Part shown: positions 15,775-24,048 of the stretch, one piece after another
How positions within the stretch are numbered: position 1 is the first letter of the stretch
Layout of the letters: each line of letters starts with the position of its first letter
Origin: AWTP1-13 sp035550075
GTDB lineage: Bacteria; Pseudomonadota; Alphaproteobacteria; Rhizobiales; Hyphomicrobiaceae
DNA: 30,419 nt
Assembly: GCA_035550075.1 (NCBI GenBank)
Contig: DASZQG010000224.1
Span: 1-30,419 of the forward strand
Direction: 5' to 3'
Translations under genes and position numbers: made by a program
The notes under the pieces: model-generated
Databases searched by the model: none
What the model saw: the letters and a program-made list of their open reading frames with translations, nothing else
What the model was told of the DNA's origin: nothing

Positions 15775-16027
15775 GGGCTGGACACTCAACTCAACTGGAA
15801 CTGCAACTCGTGGACCTTCGCGTCCGCCCCAGGATCGGACAGGCGGCGACGCATGGCTTACGGACGGGCTGAAGATGCCGCAGATGGGTAAATGCATCGT
15901 TTCGCTGCGGCCTGTGTTGACGCTTTTTTGCACACGCGCGTGATGGCGGTTACATGTAGTTAAGAAGCGCTGCCCCGCGCGGACGAGGCGGCGCGAGCGG
16001 CAAGCCCAAGCAACCAACGGATGGAAA
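15775..16027. promoter_or_regulatory. Divergent gap between response regulator and pepF
   Basis: This 253-bp region holds no gene I can support. Near the pepF end are TTGACG (15917-15922, a possible -35 box for pepF, but without a good -10 at 16-18 bp), the 10-bp palindrome CACGCGCGTG (15933-15942) and the 8-bp palindrome TACATGTA (15951-15958). Both genes presumably have their promoters here. Confidence 0.35.
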
Positions 16028-17884
16028 ATGGACGACAAGATGCAGGGCTCGGGCTCCGAACCAGGCCGGGCGGCACAAGGCGGCGGTTCCCCCGCTACGA
16101 ACCTCGGTCCGATGCCGGTGTGGAACCTCGTCGATCTCTACCCCGGCCGCGACAGCAAGGCCGTGCTCGATGACCTCGCGGAGGCGCGTGCACAGGCCAA
16201 GGCCATGGCCGAGCGCTACCGCGGCAAGCTGGTCGCCATGGGAGACGACGGCGCGGCACTGGCGGACGCCATCGGCGCCTACGAGCGGCTTAGCGAGATC
16301 ATCGGCAAGCTCGCCTCGTATGCGGGCCTGCTGTACGCGGCGGACACCGCGAACCCGGCCAACGCCAAGTTCTACGGCGACATCGAGGAGCAGATCACCG
16401 CCGTCACCACCGATCTCATCTTTTTCGAGCTGGAGCTGAACCGTATCGAGGATGCGGCGCTGTCGCGCGCGCTGCAGGTGCCCGCGCTGGCGCGCTACAA
16501 GCCGTGGCTGCAAGACCTGCGCAAGGAGAAGCCCTACCAGTTGGCCGAGGAGCTGGAGCGGCTGTTCCACGAGAAGGCGATCACCTCGCGCGCTTCCTGG
16601 AGCCGGCTGTTCAACGAAACGATGACGGCGCTCAGGTTCGAGGTTGCCGGTGAGAAGGAGCCGCTGGCGCTCGAGCCGACGCTGAACTTCCTGATGCACC
16701 CCGACGAGGGCCGGCGGCGGGCGGCCGCGGAAGCCCTGGCGCGGGTGTTCGGCCAGAACATCCGGCTCTTTACCCTCATCACCAACACGCTCGCCAAGGA
16801 CAAGGAGATCTCCGACCGCTGGCGCGGGTTCAAGGATGTGGCCGACAGCCGTCACCTCGCCAACAGGGTCGAGCGCGAGGTGGTGGAGGCGCTGGTGGCG
16901 GCGGTGCGCGAAGCATATCCGCGCATCTCGCACCGCTACTACGCGATGAAGGCCAAGTGGCTGGGCAAGCCGAAGCTGGATTACTGGGACCGTAACGCGC
17001 CACTTCCCCAGCGGCCGGAGCGCACCATTGCCTGGCCGCAGGCGCAATCCATGGTGCTGGAGGCGTATGCCGGTTTCGCCCCACAGATGGCCACCATCGC
17101 CAAGCGCTTCTTCGACGGCGGATGGATCGATGCGCCGGTGCGCGAGGGCAAGTCGCCCGGCGCCTTCTCGCATCCGACGGTGCCGTCGGTGCATCCCTAC
17201 ATTCTGCTCAACTACCAGGGCAAGGCGCGCGACGTGATGGTGCTGGCGCACGAGCTGGGCCACGGCGTGCACCAGGTGCTGGCGGCGCCGCAGGGCCCGC
17301 TGCTGTCGGCGACGCCGCTGACGCTGGCGGAGACTGCCTCCGTGTTCGGCGAAATGCTGACCTTCCGCAAGCTGCTCGACGGGGCGGCCGATGCGCGCGA
17401 GAAGCGGACCCTGATCGTGCAGAAGGTGGAGGACATGATCAACACCGTCGTGCGCCAGATCGCCTTCTACACCTTCGAGCGGAAGGTGCACGAGCAGCGG
17501 ACCTCCGGCGAGCTCACCTCCGAGCAGATCGGCAAGTTCTGGCTGCAGGTGCAGGGCGAAAGCCTGGGGCCCGCGGTCGACCTCAAGGACGGCTACGAGA
17601 CCTATTGGGCTTACGTGCCCCACTTCGTGCATTCGCCGTTCTACGTCTACGCCTACGCTTTTGGCGATTGCCTGGTGAACTCGCTCTACGGCCTCTACCA
17701 GGAGGCGCACCCCGACTTCGTCGAGAAATACTTCAAGATGCTGGAGGCGGGGGGCTCCAAGCACCACTCAGAGCTGTTGAAGCCATTCGGGCTGAACGCG
17801 TCCGATCCCGCGTTCTGGCGCAAGGGCTTGGCCGTCATTGAGCGGATGGTCGACCAGCTCGAAGCCATCGAGGACGCGACCTAG
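16028..17884 (+). CDS. pepF: M3-family oligoendopeptidase F (PepF-like)
   Basis: This 618-residue cytoplasmic zinc peptidase degrades short peptides. The zinc site is HELGH at 408-412, with E409 as catalytic base and E435 (LAETASVFGE) as the third ligand. Residues 50-210 match the helical M3B N-terminal domain (LASYAGLLYAADTANP), and GAFSHPTVPSVHPYILLNYQ precedes the active site as in PepF. Near the end FVHSPFYVYAYAFG is also conserved. The length is normal. ATG 16028 lacks a strong Shine-Dalgarno sequence. It stands alone, with kup 201 bp downstream after its own promoter candidates. Confidence 0.94.
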   Translation: MDDKMQGSGSEPGRAAQGGGSPATNLGPMPVWNLVDLYPGRDSKAVLDDLAEARAQAKAMAERYRGKLVAMGDDGAALADAIGAYERLSEIIGKLASYAGLLYAADTANPANAKFYGDIEEQITAVTTDLIFFELELNRIEDAALSRALQVPALARYKPWLQDLRKEKPYQLAEELERLFHEKAITSRASWSRLFNETMTALRFEVAGEKEPLALEPTLNFLMHPDEGRRRAAAEALARVFGQNIRLFTLITNTLAKDKEISDRWRGFKDVADSRHLANRVEREVVEALVAAVREAYPRISHRYYAMKAKWLGKPKLDYWDRNAPLPQRPERTIAWPQAQSMVLEAYAGFAPQMATIAKRFFDGGWIDAPVREGKSPGAFSHPTVPSVHPYILLNYQGKARDVMVLAHELGHGVHQVLAAPQGPLLSATPLTLAETASVFGEMLTFRKLLDGAADAREKRTLIVQKVEDMINTVVRQIAFYTFERKVHEQRTSGELTSEQIGKFWLQVQGESLGPAVDLKDGYETYWAYVPHFVHSPFYVYAYAFGDCLVNSLYGLYQEAHPDFVEKYFKMLEAGGSKHHSELLKPFGLNASDPAFWRKGLAVIERMVDQLEAIEDAT

Positions 17885-17920
17885 ACGCCCAGGCAATGTT
17901 CCGCTCTGTAATAAACACGG

Positions 17921-17926
17921 TATAAT
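17921..17926 (+). promoter_or_regulatory. Candidate upstream -10 box for kup
   Basis: TATAAT matches the sigma-70 -10 consensus exactly, in a locally A/T-rich stretch. Its -35 (TTCCGC, 17899-17904, 16-bp spacer) matches only 3 of 6 bases. Use would give a leader of about 150 nt containing the inverted repeat CAGGCTG (17953-17959)/CAGCCTG (17966-17972). Confidence 0.4.
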
Positions 17927-18007
17927 TTCCATATACGTCATGTGCCGACTTCCAGGCTGACGATCCAGCCTGAATCTTGACTGAGGCTCGGCTTGCGAAC
18001 ACCACTT

Positions 18008-18037
18008 TTGCAATGGACTCGGAGGCCGGTGTATAAG
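18008..18037 (+). promoter_or_regulatory. Candidate proximal kup promoter
   Basis: TTGCAA (18008-18013, 4 of 6) and TATAAG (18032-18037, 5 of 6) are separated by 18 bp. Transcription would start about 40 nt before the kup ATG. Confidence 0.4.
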
Positions 18038-18085
18038 CCGCGCCTTGTCTCTCCCCTCTAGCGTGCGGACCTAAAGAGCTGCCGA

Positions 18086-19990
18086 ATGGCACCAACTGCT
18101 GCTGCCGCTACTGCTGCGGAGACTCAGGAAACCAGCGCCAAGCGCTTCTGGGCGCTCGCCCTCGGCTCGATAGGCGTCGTTTTCGGCGATATTGGCACCA
18201 GCCCCCTCTATGCACTGCGCGAGTCAGTGGCGGCGGCCAAGACGCAGGGCGCAACCGGCCCCGACGCCGTGCTCGGCATTCTCTCGCTGGTGGTATGGAC
18301 GCTGGTGCTGATTGTCACCGTCAAGTACGTCCTGGTCCTGCTGAATGCCGACAACAAGGGTGAGGGTGGCACCTTTGCGCTGATGGCCTTGGGCCAGTCG
18401 GTCGCCAAGCGCAGCTCGTTCCTCATTCTGGTGCTGGGCGTGGCCGGTGCGGCGTTCTTCTACGGCGACGCGGTGATCACCCCCGCGATCTCGGTGCTCT
18501 CGGCCGTCGAAGGCCTCAAGCTGGTCGCTCCGCACATGGACACCGCGGTACTGCCCGTTACCGTGGCCATCCTGGTGGCGCTGTTCGCCGTGCAGTCGCG
18601 CGGCACCGAGGCGGTCGCGCAGTTCTTCGGCCCCATCATGCTGGCGTGGTTCGCCACCCTCGCGATTGGCGGGCTCGTGCATCTCATCGACGACCCGCGC
18701 GTGTTCCTGGCGCTCAATCCGGTACTCGGGGCCAAGTTCATCCTCACCCACGGCGTGCTCGGCATGGCGGTGATGGGGCTCGTGTTCCTGGCGGTCACCG
18801 GCGCCGAGGCGCTCTATGCCGACCTCGGCCACTTCGGCCGCAAGCCCATCCAGGCGAGCTGGCTGTGCCTGGTGCTGCCGGCGCTGATCCTCAACTATTT
18901 CGGGCAGGGCGCGCTGCTGCTGGCCCGGCCCGAGGCGATCGAGAACCCCTTCTACCGGCTGTATCCCGGCTGGGCCCTGTTGCCCATGGTGGTGCTGGCG
19001 ACCGTGGCCACCGTGATCGCCAGCCAGGCCGTGATCACCGGCGCCTTCTCATTCACGCGGCAGGCGATCCAGCTCGGCCTGGTGCCGCGCCTGACGATCC
19101 GCCATACCTCGGAAAGCGTCGCCGGTCAGATCTATCTGCCGCGCGTCAATCAGTTGCTGTTCATCGGCGTGTTGATCGTCACCCTGTCGTTCCGCAGCTC
19201 CAGCGATCTGGCGGCGGCCTACGGCGTGTCGGTGACCGCCACCATGGTGATCGATTCGCTGATGGCCTTCTTCGTCGTATGGCGCTGCTGGCACTGGCCG
19301 GTGTGGAAGGCGGCGGTGCTGATGGTGCCCCTGCTGCTGATCGAACAGTCGTTCCTGACTGCCAACATGCTGAAGATCGCCGAGGGTGGCTGGCTGCCGC
19401 TGTTGATCGGCGGAGCGGTCGCGTTGCTGATGCTGACCTGGGTGCGCGGCACGGCCAGCCTGGCGCGGGTGACGCGCAAGAACGAGGCGGACCTCGACTG
19501 GCTTGTGCGCAAGCTCGATAGCAAGCCACCTCATCGCGTCTCCGGCACCGCCGTGTTCCTGACCGGCGACCCCACCGCCGCTCCCACCTCGCTCATGCAC
19601 AACCTCAAGCACAACCGCGTCCTGCACGAGCGCAACGTCATTCTCACCATCAAGACAGAAGACGTCCCCCGCGTTCCGCGCCATGAGCGCATCGAGATCG
19701 ATCGCGTTGCCGACACCTTCATTCGTGTCATTGCCCATTACGGCTTCATGGAAACGCCGAGCGTCCCGAAGATCATCGAGCAGTGCCGGCGCAAGGACCT
19801 CAACATCGACATCTCCGCCACCTCGTTCTTCCTGTCGCGGCGCTCGCTGAAGACGACGATGAAATCGGAGATGCCGGGCTGGCAGGAGCGCCTGTTCATC
19901 TGGCTGGCAGGCCGCGCGGAGGATGCGACGGAATATTTCCGCATTCCCAGCGACAGGGTGGTGGAGGTCGGCACCCAGGTGACGGTGTAG
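18086..19990 (+). CDS. kup: Kup (KUP/HAK/KT) potassium uptake protein
   Basis: This 634-residue inner-membrane protein imports K+ with H+. The signature GDIGTSPLY at 34-42 begins the first helix pair, and VKYVLVLLNADNKGEGGTFA and AGAAFFYGDAVITPAISVLS follow as in E. coli Kup. About 12 helices are visible to residue 455, then a soluble C-terminal domain (VSGTAVFLTGDPTAAPTSLM; LHERNVILTIKTEDVPRVPR), which is standard for the family. It is of normal length and no residue looks missing. It has its own promoter candidates 5' and ends 22 bp before the convergent MFS gene. Confidence 0.96.
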   Translation: MAPTAAAATAAETQETSAKRFWALALGSIGVVFGDIGTSPLYALRESVAAAKTQGATGPDAVLGILSLVVWTLVLIVTVKYVLVLLNADNKGEGGTFALMALGQSVAKRSSFLILVLGVAGAAFFYGDAVITPAISVLSAVEGLKLVAPHMDTAVLPVTVAILVALFAVQSRGTEAVAQFFGPIMLAWFATLAIGGLVHLIDDPRVFLALNPVLGAKFILTHGVLGMAVMGLVFLAVTGAEALYADLGHFGRKPIQASWLCLVLPALILNYFGQGALLLARPEAIENPFYRLYPGWALLPMVVLATVATVIASQAVITGAFSFTRQAIQLGLVPRLTIRHTSESVAGQIYLPRVNQLLFIGVLIVTLSFRSSSDLAAAYGVSVTATMVIDSLMAFFVVWRCWHWPVWKAAVLMVPLLLIEQSFLTANMLKIAEGGWLPLLIGGAVALLMLTWVRGTASLARVTRKNEADLDWLVRKLDSKPPHRVSGTAVFLTGDPTAAPTSLMHNLKHNRVLHERNVILTIKTEDVPRVPRHERIEIDRVADTFIRVIAHYGFMETPSVPKIIEQCRRKDLNIDISATSFFLSRRSLKTTMKSEMPGWQERLFIWLAGRAEDATEYFRIPSDRVVEVGTQVTV

Positions 19991-20012
19991 CGCGCGGCTG
20001 ACCGTTAAGGCC

Positions 20013-21275
20013 TCAGCGCCGGCGGCGCCGGTACCAGAGCGCCATCACTTCCATGCCGAGCAGGGACAGCAGGCCCGCGCCCAGCATGATCAGCTCGCCC
20101 ACGCGATAGCCGTAGGTCTCCGCGATCCAGGCGAAGGCGGCAGGTGCCGCGGCAGCCAGTAGCAGATAGGGCGTCGCCAGCAGCCCGAGCACCGCGCCGT
20201 AGCCCTTCGCCCCGAACAGCGCCAGCGGCACCGCGCCGCGCATGATGGTCACCAGTCCGTTCGACACGCCAAAAAGCATCGTGAAGGTGAAGGCCGACCA
20301 GAAGTTCGCCCCGCCGAGCATCAGCACGCCGAAGGAGAGCGGCATGAAGGCGACCGACACCCGCCCGACGTCGATGGCGTGCCAGTTGCGCGTGAACACC
20401 AGCTCCCAGATCCGGCCGGCGACCTGCGCCATGCCCTTGAGCGAGGCGATGGACACGGCGGCGCCCGCGGCGAGCCCCGTCGCCTGCAGCAGCGGGACCA
20501 GGTGCACCGCCATGGCTCCGAAGACGACCGCGCTGGCCGCGACGATGATGCTGAACAGCACCATGGCGATGGTACGGGCCGCGCCTTCCAGCGGCGGTTC
20601 CGCCGCGCCGGCCACGGCCTGCGCTGCGCGATCGGCCGCGGCGGCGTGCGTATCGCTCTCCCGGCGCGCCAGGCCGAACCAGTGCAGCGGCAGGCACACG
20701 AGGAGATTGATGGCGGCAAACACCAGGAGCGTGTTGCGCCAGCCATACGTGGCGTTGAGCTCGTGTCCGATCGGCCAAAACACGCTGGAGGCAAATCCTC
20801 CGAACAGCGTCAGGTAGGAGATGGCGCGCCGGCCCCGCGACGGCGTCACCTGCACCAGCGCGGCGAACGCCGCATCGTAGAGGTTGAGGCGCATGGCGAT
20901 GCCGAGGAAGGCCCACGCCGCGAGGTAGGCCAATTCGCTTGTGACCATCGACAGCAGCACCAGGCCCGCGGCCATGAGCACCGAGCCGACCGACATCACC
21001 GGGCGCCCGCCGCGCCGGTCGATTAGCTTGCCGATGGTGGTCGAGACGGCGCTGGACACCAGCAGGCCCACGGTCAGGCCGCCAAACACCACCGTCTGGC
21101 TCCACCCGGTTTCCGCAACGATCGGCCGGCCGAGCACGCCGAGGGCATAGAGCGTGGTGCCCCAGGCGATGATCTGCGTGAATCCCAGCGCGACGATGGC
21201 ATGGTTGCCGGGATGCCGAAGCGCGGCGCCGAGCCTCCCGCCCTGGTTCACCTGCCCGGTGTGCGCTGAATTCAT
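20013..21275 (-). CDS. MFS-family transporter, unknown substrate
   Basis: This 420-residue protein has about twelve hydrophobic helices in two halves. The cytoplasmic loop between helices 2 and 3 carries GKLIDRRGGRPVM, the common MFS motif G-x3-D-R-x-G-R-R/P. The start at ATG 21275 has only a weak purine-rich site (GAGACGG). The opening GFTQIIAWGTTLYALGVLGR resembles the MFS group annotated as organic-acid or drug transporters in alpha- and betaproteobacteria. There is no enzyme gene in the same operon to point to a substrate. It diverges from the ABC1 kinase gene across 98 bp. Confidence 0.9.
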   Translation of the reverse strand: MNSAHTGQVNQGGRLGAALRHPGNHAIVALGFTQIIAWGTTLYALGVLGRPIVAETGWSQTVVFGGLTVGLLVSSAVSTTIGKLIDRRGGRPVMSVGSVLMAAGLVLLSMVTSELAYLAAWAFLGIAMRLNLYDAAFAALVQVTPSRGRRAISYLTLFGGFASSVFWPIGHELNATYGWRNTLLVFAAINLLVCLPLHWFGLARRESDTHAAAADRAAQAVAGAAEPPLEGAARTIAMVLFSIIVAASAVVFGAMAVHLVPLLQATGLAAGAAVSIASLKGMAQVAGRIWELVFTRNWHAIDVGRVSVAFMPLSFGVLMLGGANFWSAFTFTMLFGVSNGLVTIMRGAVPLALFGAKGYGAVLGLLATPYLLLAAAAPAAFAWIAETYGYRVGELIMLGAGLLSLLGMEVMALWYRRRRR

Positions 21276-21373
21276 ACCCGTCTCGCCATCGCCCGCCTGG
21301 GTTCCCGCGCTCAGTTGGACACTGGACGCGGGCGGCCCGCAACCCGATATTCTTGCAGAAGGAGGGCTTTTCG

Positions 21374-22771
21374 TTGAGCGAAGAAAAGGACCGCGAGGAA
21401 AACCGGCTCGCGGCGCGCGCGGCGCGCTATGTGCGGGTGGGGACTAACGTGGGTGCCGTTGCCGCCCGCGTTGCGGGCCAGCGGTTGCTGGGCCTCGACG
21501 CCGACAGTTCGCGCAATGCGGCTGCCCTGGCCGCCGCCCTCGGTGGCCTCAAGGGCCCGATCATGAAGGTCGCGCAGCTTCTCTCCACCATCCCGGAGGC
21601 CCTGCCGGCGGAATACGCCGCCGAGCTTTCGCAACTGCAGTCGCAGGCCCCGCCGATGGGGCCGGGCTTTGTGCGCCGTCGCATGATCGCCGAGCTGGGG
21701 CCGGACTGGGTGCGCCGGTTCAAGAGCTTCGACACCCGGCCCGCAGCGTCGGCGTCACTGGGGCAGGTGCATCGCGCGGTGTCGCACGACGGGCGCGCAC
21801 TGGCCTGCAAGCTGCAATATCCCGACATGCAGTCGGCGGTAGCCGCCGACCTCAGCCAGCTCAAGGTGGTATTCGCCCTGCATGCGCGCATGAACCCGGC
21901 CGTCGAAACGGCCGAGATCCTCAAGGAGATTTCGGCGCGGCTGCAGGAGGAGCTGGACTATGCGCTGGAGGCCCGTCACACGGCGCTCTATGCGCTGATC
22001 TTCAAGGGCGAGCCGGCGATCCGCGTGCCCGACGTGCTGCCGGAGTTGTCCACCAGGCGCCTGCTGACAATGACGTGGCTGGAGGGGCGGCGGCTTCTCG
22101 ACTACAAGCCGGCGCCTCTTGAGCACCGCAACCTGATCGCCAGGACGCTGTTCCGTGCGTGGTGGTATCCGTTCTCCCACTACGGCGTGATCCACGGCGA
22201 TCCGCACCTCGGCAATTACACAATCTTTGCGAGCGACGATGACGCGGCGACGGACCTCCCGGCGCCGGGTGGCATCAACCTGCTCGACTATGGCTGCATC
22301 CGCACCTTTCCGACGCCGTTCGTGCAAGGCGTGATCGACCTTTACAACGGCCTGCTGCACGACAAGCGCGAGCTGGTGGTGCACGCCTATGAGACATGGG
22401 GTTTCCGGGGCCTGTCGAACGAGCTGATCGACGTGCTCAACATCTGGGCGCGCTTCATCTACGGGCCGCTGCTCGACGACCGCGAGCGCGAGATCGCGGA
22501 AGGCACCACGCCGGGCCAGTACGGCCGCCGCGAGGCCTTCACGGTGCACAAGGCGCTGCAGGAAAAAGGGCCGGTGCGGGTGCCGCGCGAATTTGTGTTC
22601 ATGGACCGCGCCGCCATCGGGCTCGGCGGCGTGCTGCTGCACCTGCGCGCGCGGCTGAACTTTCACAACATCTTCAACGAGACCATTGAAGGGTTTTCAC
22701 TGGAGACGGTGGGTGCCAGGCAGCGTGCGGCCTTCGTGGCAACCGGCGTCCCGCTGCCCGTTGCGGGATAG
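21374..22771 (+). CDS. ABC1/UbiB-family atypical kinase (AarF-like)
   Basis: This 465-residue protein belongs to the ABC1 (UbiB/COQ8) kinase-like family, members of which support ubiquinone synthesis or lipid handling. Visible marks are the KxGQ-type motif as KVAQ (65-68), the Ala-rich loop PAASASLGQVHRA (122-134) in place of a P-loop, K146 (ACKLQYP), the catalytic HGD at 274-276 with N281, and the metal-binding DYG at 305-307. I chose TTG 21374 because AAGGAGGG lies 7 nt upstream; a TTG seven codons earlier is inside that site. No transmembrane tail as in E. coli UbiB is seen. Neighbours are unrelated, so the pathway is uncertain. Confidence 0.88.
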   Translation: MSEEKDREENRLAARAARYVRVGTNVGAVAARVAGQRLLGLDADSSRNAAALAAALGGLKGPIMKVAQLLSTIPEALPAEYAAELSQLQSQAPPMGPGFVRRRMIAELGPDWVRRFKSFDTRPAASASLGQVHRAVSHDGRALACKLQYPDMQSAVAADLSQLKVVFALHARMNPAVETAEILKEISARLQEELDYALEARHTALYALIFKGEPAIRVPDVLPELSTRRLLTMTWLEGRRLLDYKPAPLEHRNLIARTLFRAWWYPFSHYGVIHGDPHLGNYTIFASDDDAATDLPAPGGINLLDYGCIRTFPTPFVQGVIDLYNGLLHDKRELVVHAYETWGFRGLSNELIDVLNIWARFIYGPLLDDREREIAEGTTPGQYGRREAFTVHKALQEKGPVRVPREFVFMDRAAIGLGGVLLHLRARLNFHNIFNETIEGFSLETVGARQRAAFVATGVPLPVAG

Positions 22772-22791
22772 GAAATCCGGTAGACGTCCGT

Positions 22792-24027
22792 TCACGCCAC
22801 GCCGTTCAGCACGGCGTCAAAAATATCGAAGTTGCGCAGCTTTCCGCGTCGCGCGGCCAGATAGTCCGGGCGGAGCCGCCTCGACACCATGAAGGGGACG
22901 CGCTGCTCGGCCAATCCTCCGTGCGAGCGCAGCCGGTGCCCGGCAAGACCGCTCAGGTCGTGGTCGGCCCGCGTGGCCCCGAGCACGGTGCCGGTGTCGC
23001 CGAGCGCCACGATGTCGCCCTCCAGGTCCGGCGGAAGCTCGAACCGCTCTGCCGCCGCGGGACCATCCAGCACCAGCTCAACGCCGGGAAGCGCGCGCGT
23101 GGCCTCCATCAGCGCTTCGATGCTGATGGTGTCCTTGCGCCGGTAGACGCGCACGAACGAGCCGAGCGCCCCGTGGTGGCGCACGAACGGGTCGGTGATG
23201 GGGCAGATGACGCGCACGGCGCCCGCGCCGAAGCGTCTGTTCAGCTCTTCTTCGAGAAACACCACGTTGGGGCTGCCGCCGGGGTGCGACTTGTCGTTCA
23301 TCCCATGATCCGCCACCACGCCCACCACGGCGCCGGCCGCGGCCAGGGCGCCGATGCGCGCATCCACGGCGCGGTTGAAGGCATCGGCCTCCGGCGTGCC
23401 GGGGGCATGCGCGTGCTGCACGAAGTCCGAGAGCGAGAGATACAGCAGGGTCGCAGCGCGTCGCTCCAGCAGGCGCACGCCGGCGTCGAGCACGTAGAGG
23501 GAGAGGTCAGCGGAGTACTGGTCCGGCTTGGGACGGCCCACCATCGCCTCGACATCGCCGATGCCGTTCTCGGCCAGCGTGGCCCGGTCCGCGTACTCGG
23601 AGGAGAAGGCGATGCCGTCGAGGCCGCGCGAGAGCATCAGGCGCAGCTTGTCCTTGGCGGTGACGGCGGCGGTCGGCACACCGGCCCTGGCCATCGCGGC
23701 GAGGATGGTGCCGCAGCGCATCAGTGCGCCGTCGGTGATCATGCGCTCCTCGCCCGTCTCGCGGTCGAGGTAGTAGTTGCCGGATATGCCGTGCACGGCC
23801 GGCGGCACGCCAGTGACGATGCAGGCGTTGTTCGGGTTGGTGAAGGTGGGGATGGCGGCGTCGGCCTCGCCCAGAAAGCCCGTCTCGCGCATGGCGGCGA
23901 TATTGGGCAGGATTCCATCGGCGAGTCCGCGGGCGATGTAGGCTGGATCGCAGCCGTCGAAGCAGATCACGGCGGTCGGCCCCTCCGGCGTCCGGTACGC
24001 CCTGCCGTTCACGATGACTTCAGCCAA
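22792..24027 (-). CDS. phnA: Phosphonoacetate hydrolase
   Basis: This 411-residue zinc enzyme of the alkaline phosphatase superfamily splits phosphonoacetate to acetate and phosphate, the last step of one 2-aminoethylphosphonate route. All ligands expected from the Sinorhizobium enzyme can be placed: D24 (FDGCDP), the nucleophile T63 (TFTNPNN), D201 and H205 (SDFVQHAH), D240 and H241 (ADHGMNDK) and H369 (RSHGG); N84 (SGNYY) also fits a substrate contact. The start is a TTG with AGGGGG six bases upstream; there is no ATG until residue 46. It is the second gene after an ABC transporter (21-bp gap). The transaminase (phnW) and aldehyde dehydrogenase (phnY) that usually accompany it are not in this window. 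Confidence 0.9.
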   Translation of the reverse strand: MAEVIVNGRAYRTPEGPTAVICFDGCDPAYIARGLADGILPNIAAMRETGFLGEADAAIPTFTNPNNACIVTGVPPAVHGISGNYYLDRETGEERMITDGALMRCGTILAAMARAGVPTAAVTAKDKLRLMLSRGLDGIAFSSEYADRATLAENGIGDVEAMVGRPKPDQYSADLSLYVLDAGVRLLERRAATLLYLSLSDFVQHAHAPGTPEADAFNRAVDARIGALAAAGAVVGVVADHGMNDKSHPGGSPNVVFLEEELNRRFGAGAVRVICPITDPFVRHHGALGSFVRVYRRKDTISIEALMEATRALPGVELVLDGPAAAERFELPPDLEGDIVALGDTGTVLGATRADHDLSGLAGHRLRSHGGLAEQRVPFMVSRRLRPDYLAARRGKLRNFDIFDAVLNGVA

Positions 24028-24048
24028 TGGAGCCCCCTGTGGACCTGG

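Noticed and set aside
15950..17767. 605-codon open frame on the minus strand, antisense to pepF
   Set aside because: pepF has an intact HELGH site; the antisense translation is low-complexity and rich in Arg, His and Leu.
17927..18085. c-di-AMP-type riboswitch for kup
   Set aside because: The stems do not match the ydaO fold as I know it, and that class is rare in alphaproteobacteria.
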